In this document: in pieces, positions 31,533-39,911 of the stretch | How the letters are laid out: each line of letters starts with the position of its first letter | How positions within the stretch are numbered: position 1 is the stretch's first letter | NCBI GenBank assembly: GCA_001898035.1 | Contig: MKRX01000006.1 | Location: 434,436 to 498,435 of the forward strand | Reading direction: 5' to 3' | DNA from: Armatimonadetes bacterium 55-13 | GTDB taxonomy: Bacteria; Armatimonadota; Fimbriimonadia; Fimbriimonadales; Fimbriimonadaceae | DNA length: 64,000 nt | Made by a program: the position numbers and the translations under genes | The notes under the pieces: generated by a model | The model's input: only the letters and a program-made list of their open reading frames with translations | The model's database searches: none | Told to the model about the DNA's origin: nothing

Positions 31533-33653
31533 ATGAATCTCTCCCTTATGCTTTTGGCCGCAATGGCGGTTAGCCCCCACGCGCCGGCCACGACTCCCAT
31601 CTCACCCAAGATCCAACCCGCTCTATTCCAACAAAGTGAAGATCGGCTCGGCGCCGTCGCTCTCGAACTCAGAAATGAGAAGTCCGATGCGAAAGCCCTT
31701 TTCACGGAAGCCGCCCGTCTTTGCGGATTCGCCATCTGGAAAGAAGACCGAACCAAAGTTGCCGACCCAGTCTCAACTCCCGGTTTGGGGCTTGCGCTGA
31801 CCGATTCCGAAATCGCAGCCTACGCAAAGATGTACCGCAGAGGCGATCATGTCGCCCTTACCGATCTCCTTTCCGCTCTGGAACCCACCTACAAGGATCT
31901 CGGAGGGACCCGGGGGCTCGCCATCCATGTCCAGTCCTTTCTCACTGAGGGCCCGTTCAACGCCCGAAAGCCCGTAAGCAACCTCGCGACCTTTCTCAAT
32001 CAACTCGCCGCCAATCACGACGACGACGCCGACAACCCCATTACTGCTAAATCCAATCTGGACGCTTTGCAAGCGCTTATGCTGATGCGAGTTCTTACTG
32101 AGGAACTCGCCCTTCCGCTTCGCAAGAGCATCGCGAAGCAAAAATCCCAACTTCTGCTCGCGAACGTAATTCCGCAGCCCCAACAGACCGAAGCCCCCGG
32201 TTGGGCCGAAGACGCCTTCGCCGGAGGCATCACCGGTCTGATCGGAGAGCTCGGAAATGCCGTCGGTGGCGGTGCCAAGTCCATCACCGACGGTATCGGG
32301 AAGGCCAATGCTCTCGCCTCCATCTCCAAGTTCATCATGACCTATAGCTTCCTAAAGGGAGAGGCCAAGGTCGAAACCCCCGGAGACCCACTTATTCGCA
32401 CGAAAGACACGTCCGCCGGAGACACCCGAACCGTCGTGGCGAAGTTCTACATAGACGGAACCCAGGCCACCGATTGGATCAAAGATAATCGGAAGCTCTT
32501 TAACGCCATCGGCCTCGATCCAGACGTTCCAAAGTCCGGTCCACTAAAGGGAGTCGAAACCGCCTGGGAAGTCGGGCAAAGCCGGATCAATTCCAAACAA
32601 CTCATTCAATACAAGGGGCAAATCGACATTTCAAAGATCAAGACCAATGATCAAGGCGAAGCAAGAGTCACGTTCGAAGGCAAGCCTCAACCCAAAAAGT
32701 TGGACCCTCGCAGCGTCGTCGCCGTCACAAAAACGGTCTGGATCACCGTCACACCTCAAGTCAAGTCGACCGAAATGCAGCAAGACTTTGTGGACGCCGT
32801 CACCGGCGCCATCGGCCTTAAGGAAGGCGCGGCGGGCTTACTCACCCCCGCCATGGAAATGCTCTATCGCATGAAGTGGAACACCCCGGTGATCCTTCCC
32901 TTCCACGTTCGAGATTGGGTAGAAGGCAAAAACGTCGGCCAGCTCACCCTCGAAATCCGAGGCAACGGAAGAGAAATCTCAAACGAGCACAGCGAGATCT
33001 TTTCGGTAAGCCACACGGTCAACTGTACGGACATCGTCATGGAAGCCAGTGGTGGAACCGCTATTCCTGATCTCGATCCCAACATCCTGAATGCGCTTCC
33101 TCCCGAACAGAGAAAGCAAATGGAAGAGGGCTTAAAGAAGGCTAGAGAATTCTCCAACCTCAGAATGTTCACTTCGAAGTCGGGAGACTGCCAAGTCACC
33201 TTTAACGATCAACAGACCGTCAAGAACGTTTTCAGGGCCTGCACTGAAGAGAAAACCTCCTCCTTCAAGACCTGGAAGGGACAGCGACAAGGCGATGCCA
33301 ACCTCGACAACGGCCTGGGCTTTATGGTTAGCGTAGACATGGCCAAGAAGCAGGCGCTCGTCACGATCGCCGGGGTCACAGAAGGCGTATTCCACTTCGA
33401 ATCGGACCCCAAAAACAGCAGCAATGGTGATCAAAAAGGCGGGCTGCGTTATACCGATAACCTCAAGATCGACGATCCGGCGTTCACGAACAACGGATTT
33501 ACCGTCCCTCTTAAGCAAACCCAAATCCGCGAATCGAACGATTCCAACTTCTACGGCACACTCAGCATCCCCGTTAAGTTCGGCTCGAAGCTGCAATTCA
33601 CGGGGAACTTGTTGTTGTCGTTCAGCATCACCCGAAAGGGCGCCGCGAACTAG
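31533..33653 (+). CDS. Large secreted protein of unknown function
   Basis: The 706-aa product has a likely signal peptide (MNLSLMLLAAMAVSPHAPA). Residues 30-210 are helical, followed by a Gly-rich stretch (GITGLIGELGNAVGGGAKSI, about 233-252). The rest is mixed, with several beta-rich segments (VVAVTKTVWITVTP, about 396). Near the end, FYGTLSIPVKFGSKLQFTG looks like a beta strand region. I see no catalytic motif and no repeats, and do not recognise the family. It stands alone, with a terminator after the stop. Confidence 0.75.
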   Translation: MNLSLMLLAAMAVSPHAPATTPISPKIQPALFQQSEDRLGAVALELRNEKSDAKALFTEAARLCGFAIWKEDRTKVADPVSTPGLGLALTDSEIAAYAKMYRRGDHVALTDLLSALEPTYKDLGGTRGLAIHVQSFLTEGPFNARKPVSNLATFLNQLAANHDDDADNPITAKSNLDALQALMLMRVLTEELALPLRKSIAKQKSQLLLANVIPQPQQTEAPGWAEDAFAGGITGLIGELGNAVGGGAKSITDGIGKANALASISKFIMTYSFLKGEAKVETPGDPLIRTKDTSAGDTRTVVAKFYIDGTQATDWIKDNRKLFNAIGLDPDVPKSGPLKGVETAWEVGQSRINSKQLIQYKGQIDISKIKTNDQGEARVTFEGKPQPKKLDPRSVVAVTKTVWITVTPQVKSTEMQQDFVDAVTGAIGLKEGAAGLLTPAMEMLYRMKWNTPVILPFHVRDWVEGKNVGQLTLEIRGNGREISNEHSEIFSVSHTVNCTDIVMEASGGTAIPDLDPNILNALPPEQRKQMEEGLKKAREFSNLRMFTSKSGDCQVTFNDQQTVKNVFRACTEEKTSSFKTWKGQRQGDANLDNGLGFMVSVDMAKKQALVTIAGVTEGVFHFESDPKNSSNGDQKGGLRYTDNLKIDDPAFTNNGFTVPLKQTQIRESNDSNFYGTLSIPVKFGSKLQFTGNLLLSFSITRKGAAN

Positions 33654-33661
33654 CCCTAAGC

Positions 33662-33691
33662 TTGTGGGAGGGAACTTTTACCCTCCCACAA
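33662..33691 (+). terminator. Hairpin terminator of the large secreted protein gene
   Basis: Arms TTGTGGGAGGG and CCCTCCCACAA enclose an 8-nt loop, 9 bp after the stop. The following bases (TTCATGGG) are a weak U-tract. Confidence 0.7.
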
Positions 33692-33700
33692 TTCATGGGC

Positions 33701-33730
33701 GATTTGATTGATCTATCGGTCAATCAAATC
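33701..33730. promoter_or_regulatory. 11-bp perfect inverted repeat upstream of the Gfo/Idh gene
   Basis: Arms GATTTGATTGA and TCAATCAAATC flank an 8-bp spacer and end 31 bp before the dehydrogenase ATG. The position and symmetry suit an operator for a dimeric regulator. Being AT-rich and separate from the terminator just upstream, it is less likely to be another terminator. Confidence 0.45.
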
Positions 33731-33761
33731 GCCGTCAGATTCGGTACGCTAACGCAAAATC

Positions 33762-34862
33762 ATGGATCCCCTACGCATCGGCATTATCGGCTGCGGCAAC
33801 ATCAGCGGCATCTACCTCGAAAACCTTCAGCGCTTCCCCAAAACGACCGTCCTTGCCGTCGCGGACATCGATCCCGCAAAGGCACAGGCCGCGGCCGAGA
33901 AGTACGGCGTCCCCGCCCTTACTCCCGATGAACTGCTGGCTCATGAGGAGGTCGAACTCGTTCTCAACCTCACCATCCCCGCCGTTCACGCCAACATCAA
34001 TGATCAAGCCATCGCGGCTGGTAAGCATGTCTATGTCGAAAAACCTCTTGCCACCACGCGGGACGCTGGCGCTCAAACCTTGGCAAAGGCTTCTGCCGCT
34101 GGCGTAAGGGTAGGCTCCGCGCCTGACACTTTCCTCGGCGCTGCCCTTCAAACATGCCGAGAAGTCATCGACCAGGGCCTCATCGGCGAACCCATCGGCT
34201 GCAATGGGTTCATGCTGGGACACGGCCCCGAGGCCTGGCATCCATCCCCTGAGTTTTTCTACAAGCCCGGCGCCGGTCCAATGTTTGACATGGGCCCCTA
34301 CTACCTCACCGCGCTCGTATCGCTGCTCGGCCCCATCAAGTCCGTTCGCGGTGCGACCAAGATCAGCTTCGCTGAAAGGCTCATCACCAGCGAACCGCTC
34401 AACGGAACGAAAGTCAAAGTGGAAACGCCCACCCACCTGATCGGCCTCTTGGAATTCGAGGCCGGAGCCATCGGCCAACTCACCACCAGCTTCGATACCT
34501 GGGCCAGCAACCTGCGAAACATTGAAGTCTACGGAACGGAAGGTTCCATGGTCGTTCCCGACCCCAATAACTTCAACGGCGCCGTCCAGATCCGAACCGC
34601 CAAAGATTCGGAGTGGCAAGATGTTCCGGTTACTCGGCCGTTCGCTCAGAACAGTCGCGGCCTCGGCATATTGGACATGGTATACGCCATCCGCACCAAC
34701 CGCCCTCACCGCGCCTCGGGCGATCTTGCCCTGCACGTTCTGGACGTCATGCAGAGCATCATCGAATCGGGCGAGTCCAAGCAGTTAGCCGAGATCGCAT
34801 CCAACACGGAACGACCCCAAGCTCTCGCCGCCGAACTCCCCGCAGACGATCTAAACGAATAG
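33762..34862 (+). CDS. Gfo/Idh/MocA-family sugar oxidoreductase
   Basis: The 366-aa protein has the N-terminal Rossmann motif IGIIGCGNISGIYLENL (5-21) and the signature KHVYVEKPLATT (about 88-99), where EKP carries the catalytic lysine. The C-terminal alpha/beta domain has the conserved GPMFDMGPYYLTALVSLLG with the substrate-binding Asp and Tyr. Such enzymes oxidise or reduce sugars or inositols with NAD(P). The GH125 mannosidase and SGNH hydrolase follow on the same strand, 53 bp and then -4 bp apart. The set therefore probably processes a mannose-containing glycan. Expression may depend on the inverted repeat before it. Confidence 0.92.
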   Translation: MDPLRIGIIGCGNISGIYLENLQRFPKTTVLAVADIDPAKAQAAAEKYGVPALTPDELLAHEEVELVLNLTIPAVHANINDQAIAAGKHVYVEKPLATTRDAGAQTLAKASAAGVRVGSAPDTFLGAALQTCREVIDQGLIGEPIGCNGFMLGHGPEAWHPSPEFFYKPGAGPMFDMGPYYLTALVSLLGPIKSVRGATKISFAERLITSEPLNGTKVKVETPTHLIGLLEFEAGAIGQLTTSFDTWASNLRNIEVYGTEGSMVVPDPNNFNGAVQIRTAKDSEWQDVPVTRPFAQNSRGLGILDMVYAIRTNRPHRASGDLALHVLDVMQSIIESGESKQLAEIASNTERPQALAAELPADDLNE

Positions 34863-34875
34863 TCCAAGTAGAATG

Positions 34876-34906
34876 GGTTCGAGGCCTTGAAGGGAGGTCT
34901 CGAACC
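34876..34906 (+). promoter_or_regulatory. Hairpin in the leader of the GH125 gene
   Basis: Arms GGTTCGAGGCC and GGTCTCGAACC (one G-T pair) enclose a 9-nt loop in the 53 bp between the Gfo/Idh gene and the mannosidase. No strong U-run follows. It could slow ribosomes or RNase, or act as a weak attenuator. Confidence 0.35.
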
Positions 34907-34915
34907 TCTTTCAAA

Positions 34916-36334
34916 ATGACACGGCGCGATTTCATTAGAGGCGGCCTCGCCGCTGGCATTGGGCTGAAAACTCAACCCATTATCGATTTCTTAAACCCAC
35001 AATCGACATTTCCGGTTGTCCGCCGCAAGGTCGGCGAAAGACATTTCACCTCCCCTGTGATCGAAGAGACGATCACGACCGTACAGGGCCAAATCGCGAA
35101 TCCAGAACTCGCCTGGCTTTTTGGCAATTGCTTCCCGAACACGCTCGATACAACCGTGACCTACAAAGAGGAAAACGGCAAGCCGCTCACCTTCGTGATC
35201 ACCGGCGATATCGACGCCATGTGGCTCCGAGATTCCTCGGCCCAAGTCTGGCCCTACCTCCCGCTGGCCAAAAAGGATCCTAAGCTCCAAAAGCTCATCG
35301 CAGGCGTTATTCGCCGCCAATCTCGCGGCGTCATCCTGGACCCCTACGCCAACGCTTTCTATGACGATCCATCTCGTCAAAGCGAATGGCACACCGACTT
35401 CACCCTCATGAAACCCGGCGTCCATGAACGCAAGTGGGAAGTGGACTCTCTTTGCTACACCATCCGCCTCGCTCATGGATACTGGAAGGCCACCGGTGAC
35501 ACCTCACCCTTTGACGATGAGTGGGAAAAAGCCTCCGATCTCATTGTTCAAACGTTCCGAGAACAACAAAGAAAGGAAGGAAAAGGGCCCTACCACTTCC
35601 TCCGAGATGTGCCCAATCCCTCACTGGAGAACCCATTGGCGTTCGGATCGCCGATCAAACCAAATGGACTGATCTGCTCCCGCTTCCGCCCCTCGGATGA
35701 CCCCACCCAGTACCAGTTCCTCATTCCCTCGAACTACTTCGCCGCAACCAGCCTGCGCGAGTTGGCAACGATGTTGGACAAGATACGCCATCAACCCAAG
35801 AAGGCCGCCGCTGCCAAAGCGCTGGCCGACGAAGTGGACCATGCCCTCAAGGCTCACGCCCGGTACCAACACGAAACGCTCGGCGAGATCATCCCCTTCG
35901 AGATCGATGGCCTCGGCAACCAACTCCTTATGGACGACGCCAACGTCCCGAGCCTCCTGGCAATGCCCTACCTCGGCCTCCTCAAGAAGTCCGATCCCCT
36001 TTACAAGTCCACTCGAAAGTTCGTCATGAGCCCAGAAAACGAACAGTTCTATGTGGGCAAGTACAGCGGAATCGGGGGCCACGCCGGACCGGACATGGTC
36101 TGGCCGATGTACTTCATCATGCGAGGCTTGACTTCCGACTCCCAGGGCGAAGTTACCGAGTGCCTCCGCATCCTCACCGAGACTCACGCCGGAACCGGCT
36201 TCATGCACGAAGCCTTCCATAAGGACGACCCCAAGCGGTTCTCCCGATCATGGTTCGCCTGGGCTAATACCCTCTTCGGCGAGTTCGTCCTCGACACCTT
36301 AAAACGATTTCCCGAGGTCCTGAAAAAGCCATGA
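34916..36334 (+). CDS. Glycoside hydrolase family 125 (exo-alpha-1,6-mannosidase)
   Basis: The start is the ATG at 34916: it opens a Tat-type signal (MTRRDFIRGGLAAGIGL), whereas the longer frame to 34613 runs into the upstream gene. The 472-aa product has GDIDAMWLRDSSAQVWPYL (about 96-114), TDFTLMKPGVHERKWEVDS and the late GGHAGPDMVWPMYF stretch, all typical of GH125. These metal-independent enzymes remove alpha-1,6-linked mannose, as from N-glycan-like or fungal glycans. The Tat signal suggests a cofactor-free folded export, or that the protein acts in the periplasm. The stop overlaps the next ATG (ATGA). Confidence 0.9.
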   Translation: MTRRDFIRGGLAAGIGLKTQPIIDFLNPQSTFPVVRRKVGERHFTSPVIEETITTVQGQIANPELAWLFGNCFPNTLDTTVTYKEENGKPLTFVITGDIDAMWLRDSSAQVWPYLPLAKKDPKLQKLIAGVIRRQSRGVILDPYANAFYDDPSRQSEWHTDFTLMKPGVHERKWEVDSLCYTIRLAHGYWKATGDTSPFDDEWEKASDLIVQTFREQQRKEGKGPYHFLRDVPNPSLENPLAFGSPIKPNGLICSRFRPSDDPTQYQFLIPSNYFAATSLRELATMLDKIRHQPKKAAAAKALADEVDHALKAHARYQHETLGEIIPFEIDGLGNQLLMDDANVPSLLAMPYLGLLKKSDPLYKSTRKFVMSPENEQFYVGKYSGIGGHAGPDMVWPMYFIMRGLTSDSQGEVTECLRILTETHAGTGFMHEAFHKDDPKRFSRSWFAWANTLFGEFVLDTLKRFPEVLKKP

Positions 36335-37098
36335 AGAAACTCGCTATCGCTCTGTCGCTTCTCGCCACCGCCGTCGCAAGCCACGCCCAAGATCCCGCAA
36401 AGCCCACTAAGATATTAGAAGGCGTCCACCGTGTAGTCATGCTCGGAGACAGCATCACTCAGGGCGGTGAGGGACCGGGAGGATATGTCTGGCTGGTGCG
36501 CCACTATCTGAACGCGCTCTATCCGTCTCAAAACATCGAGATTCTCAACGCCGGAATTTCCGGTCACAAGTCGACCGACATGATCGCCCGCTTTCAACGA
36601 GACGTACTCGACAAAAAGCCCGACCTGCTCACCATCAGCGTTGGCGTCAACGATGTCTGGCACGGCTTTTATGACAACCATCCCAACGGAGATGGCCCCC
36701 GAGGCGTGAAGTTGGAAGACTACAGAAAGAACGTCGAATCGATGGTCTCGCAGGCGGAGAAACAAGGCATCAAGGTCGTCATGCTCTCCACCACCGTGAT
36801 TTATGAAGATCTGAAGAACCGGGAGAACGCCAAGGTCGCCGGATACAACGCCGCCCTTCGAGACATCGCCAAGCGGCACAACCTCACCTTCGTCGACTTC
36901 CAGAAACCATTCCAGAACCTCATCAAGACCTATCGAAACACCACTGGCGCCCGAGATAACCTTCTCACCGTCGATGGTGTTCATATGAACACCACAGGAA
37001 ACAAAGTCATGGCCTATAGCATCCTCGCGGGATTGGGAATCTCCCCCGAGGACCGCGCTAAAGTCCAAGACAAAGTGGCCAAGGAAGCAACTAAGTAA
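36331..37098 (+). CDS. SGNH/GDSL-family hydrolase, secreted
   Basis: The 255-aa protein has a signal peptide (MKKLAIALSLLATAVASHA). The SGNH blocks are GDSITQGG (S41, block I), AGISGHKS (block II), SVGVNDVW (block III) and DGVHMN (block V, with the catalytic Asp and His). These enzymes remove acetyl or other ester groups from carbohydrates. Translational coupling with the GH125 gene (4-bp overlap) supports a joint role in de-esterifying the glycan that the mannosidase attacks. It ends 3 bp from the end of the convergent MarR gene. Confidence 0.9.
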   Translation: MKKLAIALSLLATAVASHAQDPAKPTKILEGVHRVVMLGDSITQGGEGPGGYVWLVRHYLNALYPSQNIEILNAGISGHKSTDMIARFQRDVLDKKPDLLTISVGVNDVWHGFYDNHPNGDGPRGVKLEDYRKNVESMVSQAEKQGIKVVMLSTTVIYEDLKNRENAKVAGYNAALRDIAKRHNLTFVDFQKPFQNLIKTYRNTTGARDNLLTVDGVHMNTTGNKVMAYSILAGLGISPEDRAKVQDKVAKEATK

Positions 37099-37101
37099 CG
37101 T

Positions 37102-37503
37102 CTAGCCCACCACATCTTCCAGTGCCTTCGTGAGCTCCCGCATATGCCGCAGTTCATGAAGGCTCTTGGAAGTGATCCTCTCCAATACCGCTCGCCCCTC
37201 GTCCGTAAGGCGTACCTCCACCACCCGCCGATCCTCATCGTGATGTCGGCGGTTCAGAAGCCCCTGTTCCTGACAACGGTCGACCAATCCCACCACCGCA
37301 TGGTGCTTGATCTGTAGGTACTCAACCAACTCCATAATCGAAGCCCAATCCTTACCCGGTTGTCCGTGGATGGCGAGTAAAGCTTGATGCTGCTGAGGCG
37401 TTACTTTCTCTTCCCGAGCTGCCTCCTCAACATATCGTAAGAACTTACGAAGCGATTTCCGAAACGCCGCCAAGCCCTCATAGTCCGCCTTCGTAACCGC
37501 CAT
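37102..37503 (-). CDS. MarR-family transcriptional regulator (ClC-linked)
   Basis: The 133-aa protein has the MarR winged helix: VTPQQHQALLAIHGQP, SIMELVEYLQIKHHAVVGLV (the recognition helix, about 57-76) and NRRHHDEDRRVVEVRLTDEG (the wing). It starts 66 bp from the divergent ClC gene, and a 6-bp perfect inverted repeat lies between them. MarR proteins usually repress themselves and the divergent gene until a small ligand binds. That is the likely regulation here. Confidence 0.88.
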   Translation of the reverse strand: MAVTKADYEGLAAFRKSLRKFLRYVEEAAREEKVTPQQHQALLAIHGQPGKDWASIMELVEYLQIKHHAVVGLVDRCQEQGLLNRRHHDEDRRVVEVRLTDEGRAVLERITSKSLHELRHMRELTKALEDVVG

Positions 37504-37531
37504 GGTCCTTTCTACTTACCTGAATTTAAAA

Positions 37532-37550
37532 TATATCGCATTGAGATATA
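37532..37550. promoter_or_regulatory. Possible MarR operator in the marR-clc divergent region
   Basis: TATATC and GATATA form a 6-bp perfect inverted repeat around 7 bp, 28 bp upstream of the regulator start and 19 bp upstream of the ClC start. Its position suits repression of both genes. Confidence 0.45.
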
Positions 37551-37569
37551 ATTTAGGAATCAAGGAGGC

Positions 37570-39432
37570 ATGGCCCAGAAAGTGCCAAGTCAATCGAACG
37601 CTTACTCAGATCCGCTACCCATCTCTCCCAGCCTAGAAGAAACGGTTTCAAACCTCAAAGACGGCTCCGCCCTTTTGGACTCTCGCATTGTCCTTGTCAC
37701 GTTAGTAGCCATCGTCGTCGCGGTCGGCTCCACTCTTTGCGCGAAGGTCCTTCTTCTTCTCATCAACGCCGTCACCAACCTATGCTTTTATGGAGCCCTA
37801 TCTTTTAGTCCCGCCAATCCGAGCCAAAACCATCTCGGATGGTGGGTCATCCTCATCCCGGCAGTCGGCGGAATCGTCGTCGGATGGATGGCCCGGTATG
37901 GTTCGAAGGCAATCCGGGGACACGGCATCCCCGAGGCCATGGAACAGGTTCTCACAAACAAAAGCCGCATCCCTCCGCGTCTAACGTTCCTGAAACCCAC
38001 TTCATCTGCCATCGCCATTGGCAGCGGAGGGCCGTTCGGTGCGGAAGGCCCCATCATCGCCACCGGAGGCGCCTTAGGCTCCCTGATTGGCCAGATGCTC
38101 CATACCACCGCCATCGAGCGAAAGACGCTTCTCGCCGCTGGCGCGGCCAGCGGGATGACTGCCATTTTCGGCTCTCCCATCGCCGCCGTCGTGCTCGCCA
38201 TCGAACTCCTCTTGTTTGAACTTCGTCCTCGGACAATCATTCCCGTCGCGTCGGCTTGCGCCATCGCCGCTGGAATCCGTCATCTCTTTCTCGATCCAGG
38301 CCCCGCCTTTCCTATGCCGTCGGTGGCCGCCCCCGGCGCCCGCGCCCTCTTCGCCTACATTGCCCTTGGGCTGGTGATCGGTCTCATCGCCATCGGCGTC
38401 ACGAAGATCGTCTATTGGATCGAAGATCAATTTGAGCGACTTCCTATCCACTGGATGTGGTGGCCCGCCTTAGGTGGCCTTGCCGTCGGCCTCATCGGCT
38501 GCTTCTGGCCAAAAACGCTGGGAGTTGGCTATGGGAATATCACAGATGCCCTCACCGGAGCCGGGACCGGAGTTGCCTTGATAACCCTTGCTCTCGCCAA
38601 GCTGGCATCTTGGTCCATCTCGCTCGGCAGCGGCACCTCGGGAGGTACCCTCGCCCCCCTCTTAACGATTGGTGGAAGTTTAGGCGCCGCCATCGGCGGC
38701 TTGATCGCCGTGACATTTCCCTTCCTGGGCGTAGACCCTCGTCTCGCCGCACTCGTGGGCATGGCCGCCATGTTTACCGGCGCTTCTCGCGCGCTGCTGA
38801 CTTCCATTGTCTTCGCCTTCGAGACAACCCAGCAGCCCACCTCGCTCATGCCCCTTCTCGGTGGTTGTGTCGCCGCCTACCTGCTTTCGTGTCTCCTGAT
38901 GAAGAACACCATCATGACGGAGAAAATCGCCCGGCGAGGCATCCGAGTGCCCAGCGAATTTGCCCCCGATCATCTTGGGCAGATCTCAGTCGGAAGCGTC
39001 GCCAAAAAGTCCGTCGTCACGGTGTCCGCCGAAAGTTCGCTGCTCGAAGTTCGGAATTGGCTGAAATCTCACGGACGTGATTCGGAGCACCAAGGATTCC
39101 CCGTGCTTGATTCCCAGGATCACCTGTTGGGTGTCGTCACTCGCCGAAATCTCCTCGACCCCGCAATCCCGGAGGATCGGCGCATCCAAGACCTCCTCGC
39201 ACGCCGCGTAGTCACGATTGCGGAAAACAAAAGCCTACGGGATGCCGCCGATCAAATGGTACGCGAGCGAGTGGGGCGCCTGCCCGTCCTCGATGCCGGC
39301 GGTCAGCTTGTCGGAATCGTCACCCGCAGCGATCTCCTTGCCGCGCACCATCCAAGGCTGGAAGAGGCCGAACAATTCGAACGCTCGATCAACCTTTCCG
39401 ACACCCTTAAGATCCTTGTCAAGAAAAGCTAG
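37570..39432 (+). CDS. ClC-family chloride channel or exchanger with C-terminal CBS pair
   Basis: The 620-aa protein has about ten to twelve membrane segments. Ion-path motifs are GHGIPEAME (about 117-125), GSGGPFGAEGPIIATGG (about 151-167, with the gating glutamate in GAEGP) and GSGTSGGTLAPLLTIGG. Two CBS domains follow (about 478-610: HQGFPVLDSQDHLLGVVTRR and VGRLPVLDAGGQLVGIVTRS). The gating glutamate suggests a H+/Cl- exchanger, although a proton glutamate elsewhere would need alignment. The neighbouring MarR gene is divergent. The ATG at 37570 follows AAGGAGG. Confidence 0.92.
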   Translation: MAQKVPSQSNAYSDPLPISPSLEETVSNLKDGSALLDSRIVLVTLVAIVVAVGSTLCAKVLLLLINAVTNLCFYGALSFSPANPSQNHLGWWVILIPAVGGIVVGWMARYGSKAIRGHGIPEAMEQVLTNKSRIPPRLTFLKPTSSAIAIGSGGPFGAEGPIIATGGALGSLIGQMLHTTAIERKTLLAAGAASGMTAIFGSPIAAVVLAIELLLFELRPRTIIPVASACAIAAGIRHLFLDPGPAFPMPSVAAPGARALFAYIALGLVIGLIAIGVTKIVYWIEDQFERLPIHWMWWPALGGLAVGLIGCFWPKTLGVGYGNITDALTGAGTGVALITLALAKLASWSISLGSGTSGGTLAPLLTIGGSLGAAIGGLIAVTFPFLGVDPRLAALVGMAAMFTGASRALLTSIVFAFETTQQPTSLMPLLGGCVAAYLLSCLLMKNTIMTEKIARRGIRVPSEFAPDHLGQISVGSVAKKSVVTVSAESSLLEVRNWLKSHGRDSEHQGFPVLDSQDHLLGVVTRRNLLDPAIPEDRRIQDLLARRVVTIAENKSLRDAADQMVRERVGRLPVLDAGGQLVGIVTRSDLLAAHHPRLEEAEQFERSINLSDTLKILVKKS

Positions 39433-39911
39433 CGGGGAAGCTCTTGCTCAAGCTCGGCGTCCACGATCATTGGCTCTTGAAGTGTCCCCGCTCGCCCAAG
39501 AAGGAGCCGAAGCGAGCACATTACCTGATCTCGCTCTGCCGAGGTCAGCCTCTCAAACAAATGAACGGTTCGCTCGTTCCGCAGGGCTCGGCGCTGCCTC
39601 ATCAAAGAGATCCCCTGCTCCGTAAGCTCGGCATAACGTACCCGGCGGTCCTTCTCGTCGTCGTAGCGTCGCACTAATCCCGCGTCTTCCAGTCGGGCGA
39701 GAAGATGCGCCAGTCGACTCGCCGACATTCTCAGTTCTTTTGCCACGGCGGAAACGAGCTTGGGATCCGGATAGAGCCCCTTCACTACCCGTAGCTGCAT
39801 CAAAGGCAAGTCGGAAAGCGGCTCGTTTTCGTTGACGTGAAAAAGCTGCCGCAAGAGCGAAGACAACACCGTCTCGAACTGATCCGCAACTTCCCTCAAA
39901 TCCTCAGACAT
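39429..39911 (-). CDS. MarR-family transcriptional regulator (efflux-linked)
   Basis: The 160-aa protein has a MarR winged helix: LPLMQLRVVKGLYPDP, LRMSASRLAHLLARLEDAGL (about 60-79) and VRRYDDEKDRRVRYAELTEQG (a wing with the DxRxxR motif; it is cited here in two parts, VRRYDDEKDR and RVRYAELTEQG). It overlaps the RND gene by 8 bp as the last gene of a HlyD-RND-MarR operon, and overlaps the convergent ClC gene end by 4 bp. It probably represses the efflux operon from a site upstream of the HlyD gene. Confidence 0.9.
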   Translation of the reverse strand: MSEDLREVADQFETVLSSLLRQLFHVNENEPLSDLPLMQLRVVKGLYPDPKLVSAVAKELRMSASRLAHLLARLEDAGLVRRYDDEKDRRVRYAELTEQGISLMRQRRALRNERTVHLFERLTSAERDQVMCSLRLLLGRAGTLQEPMIVDAELEQELPR

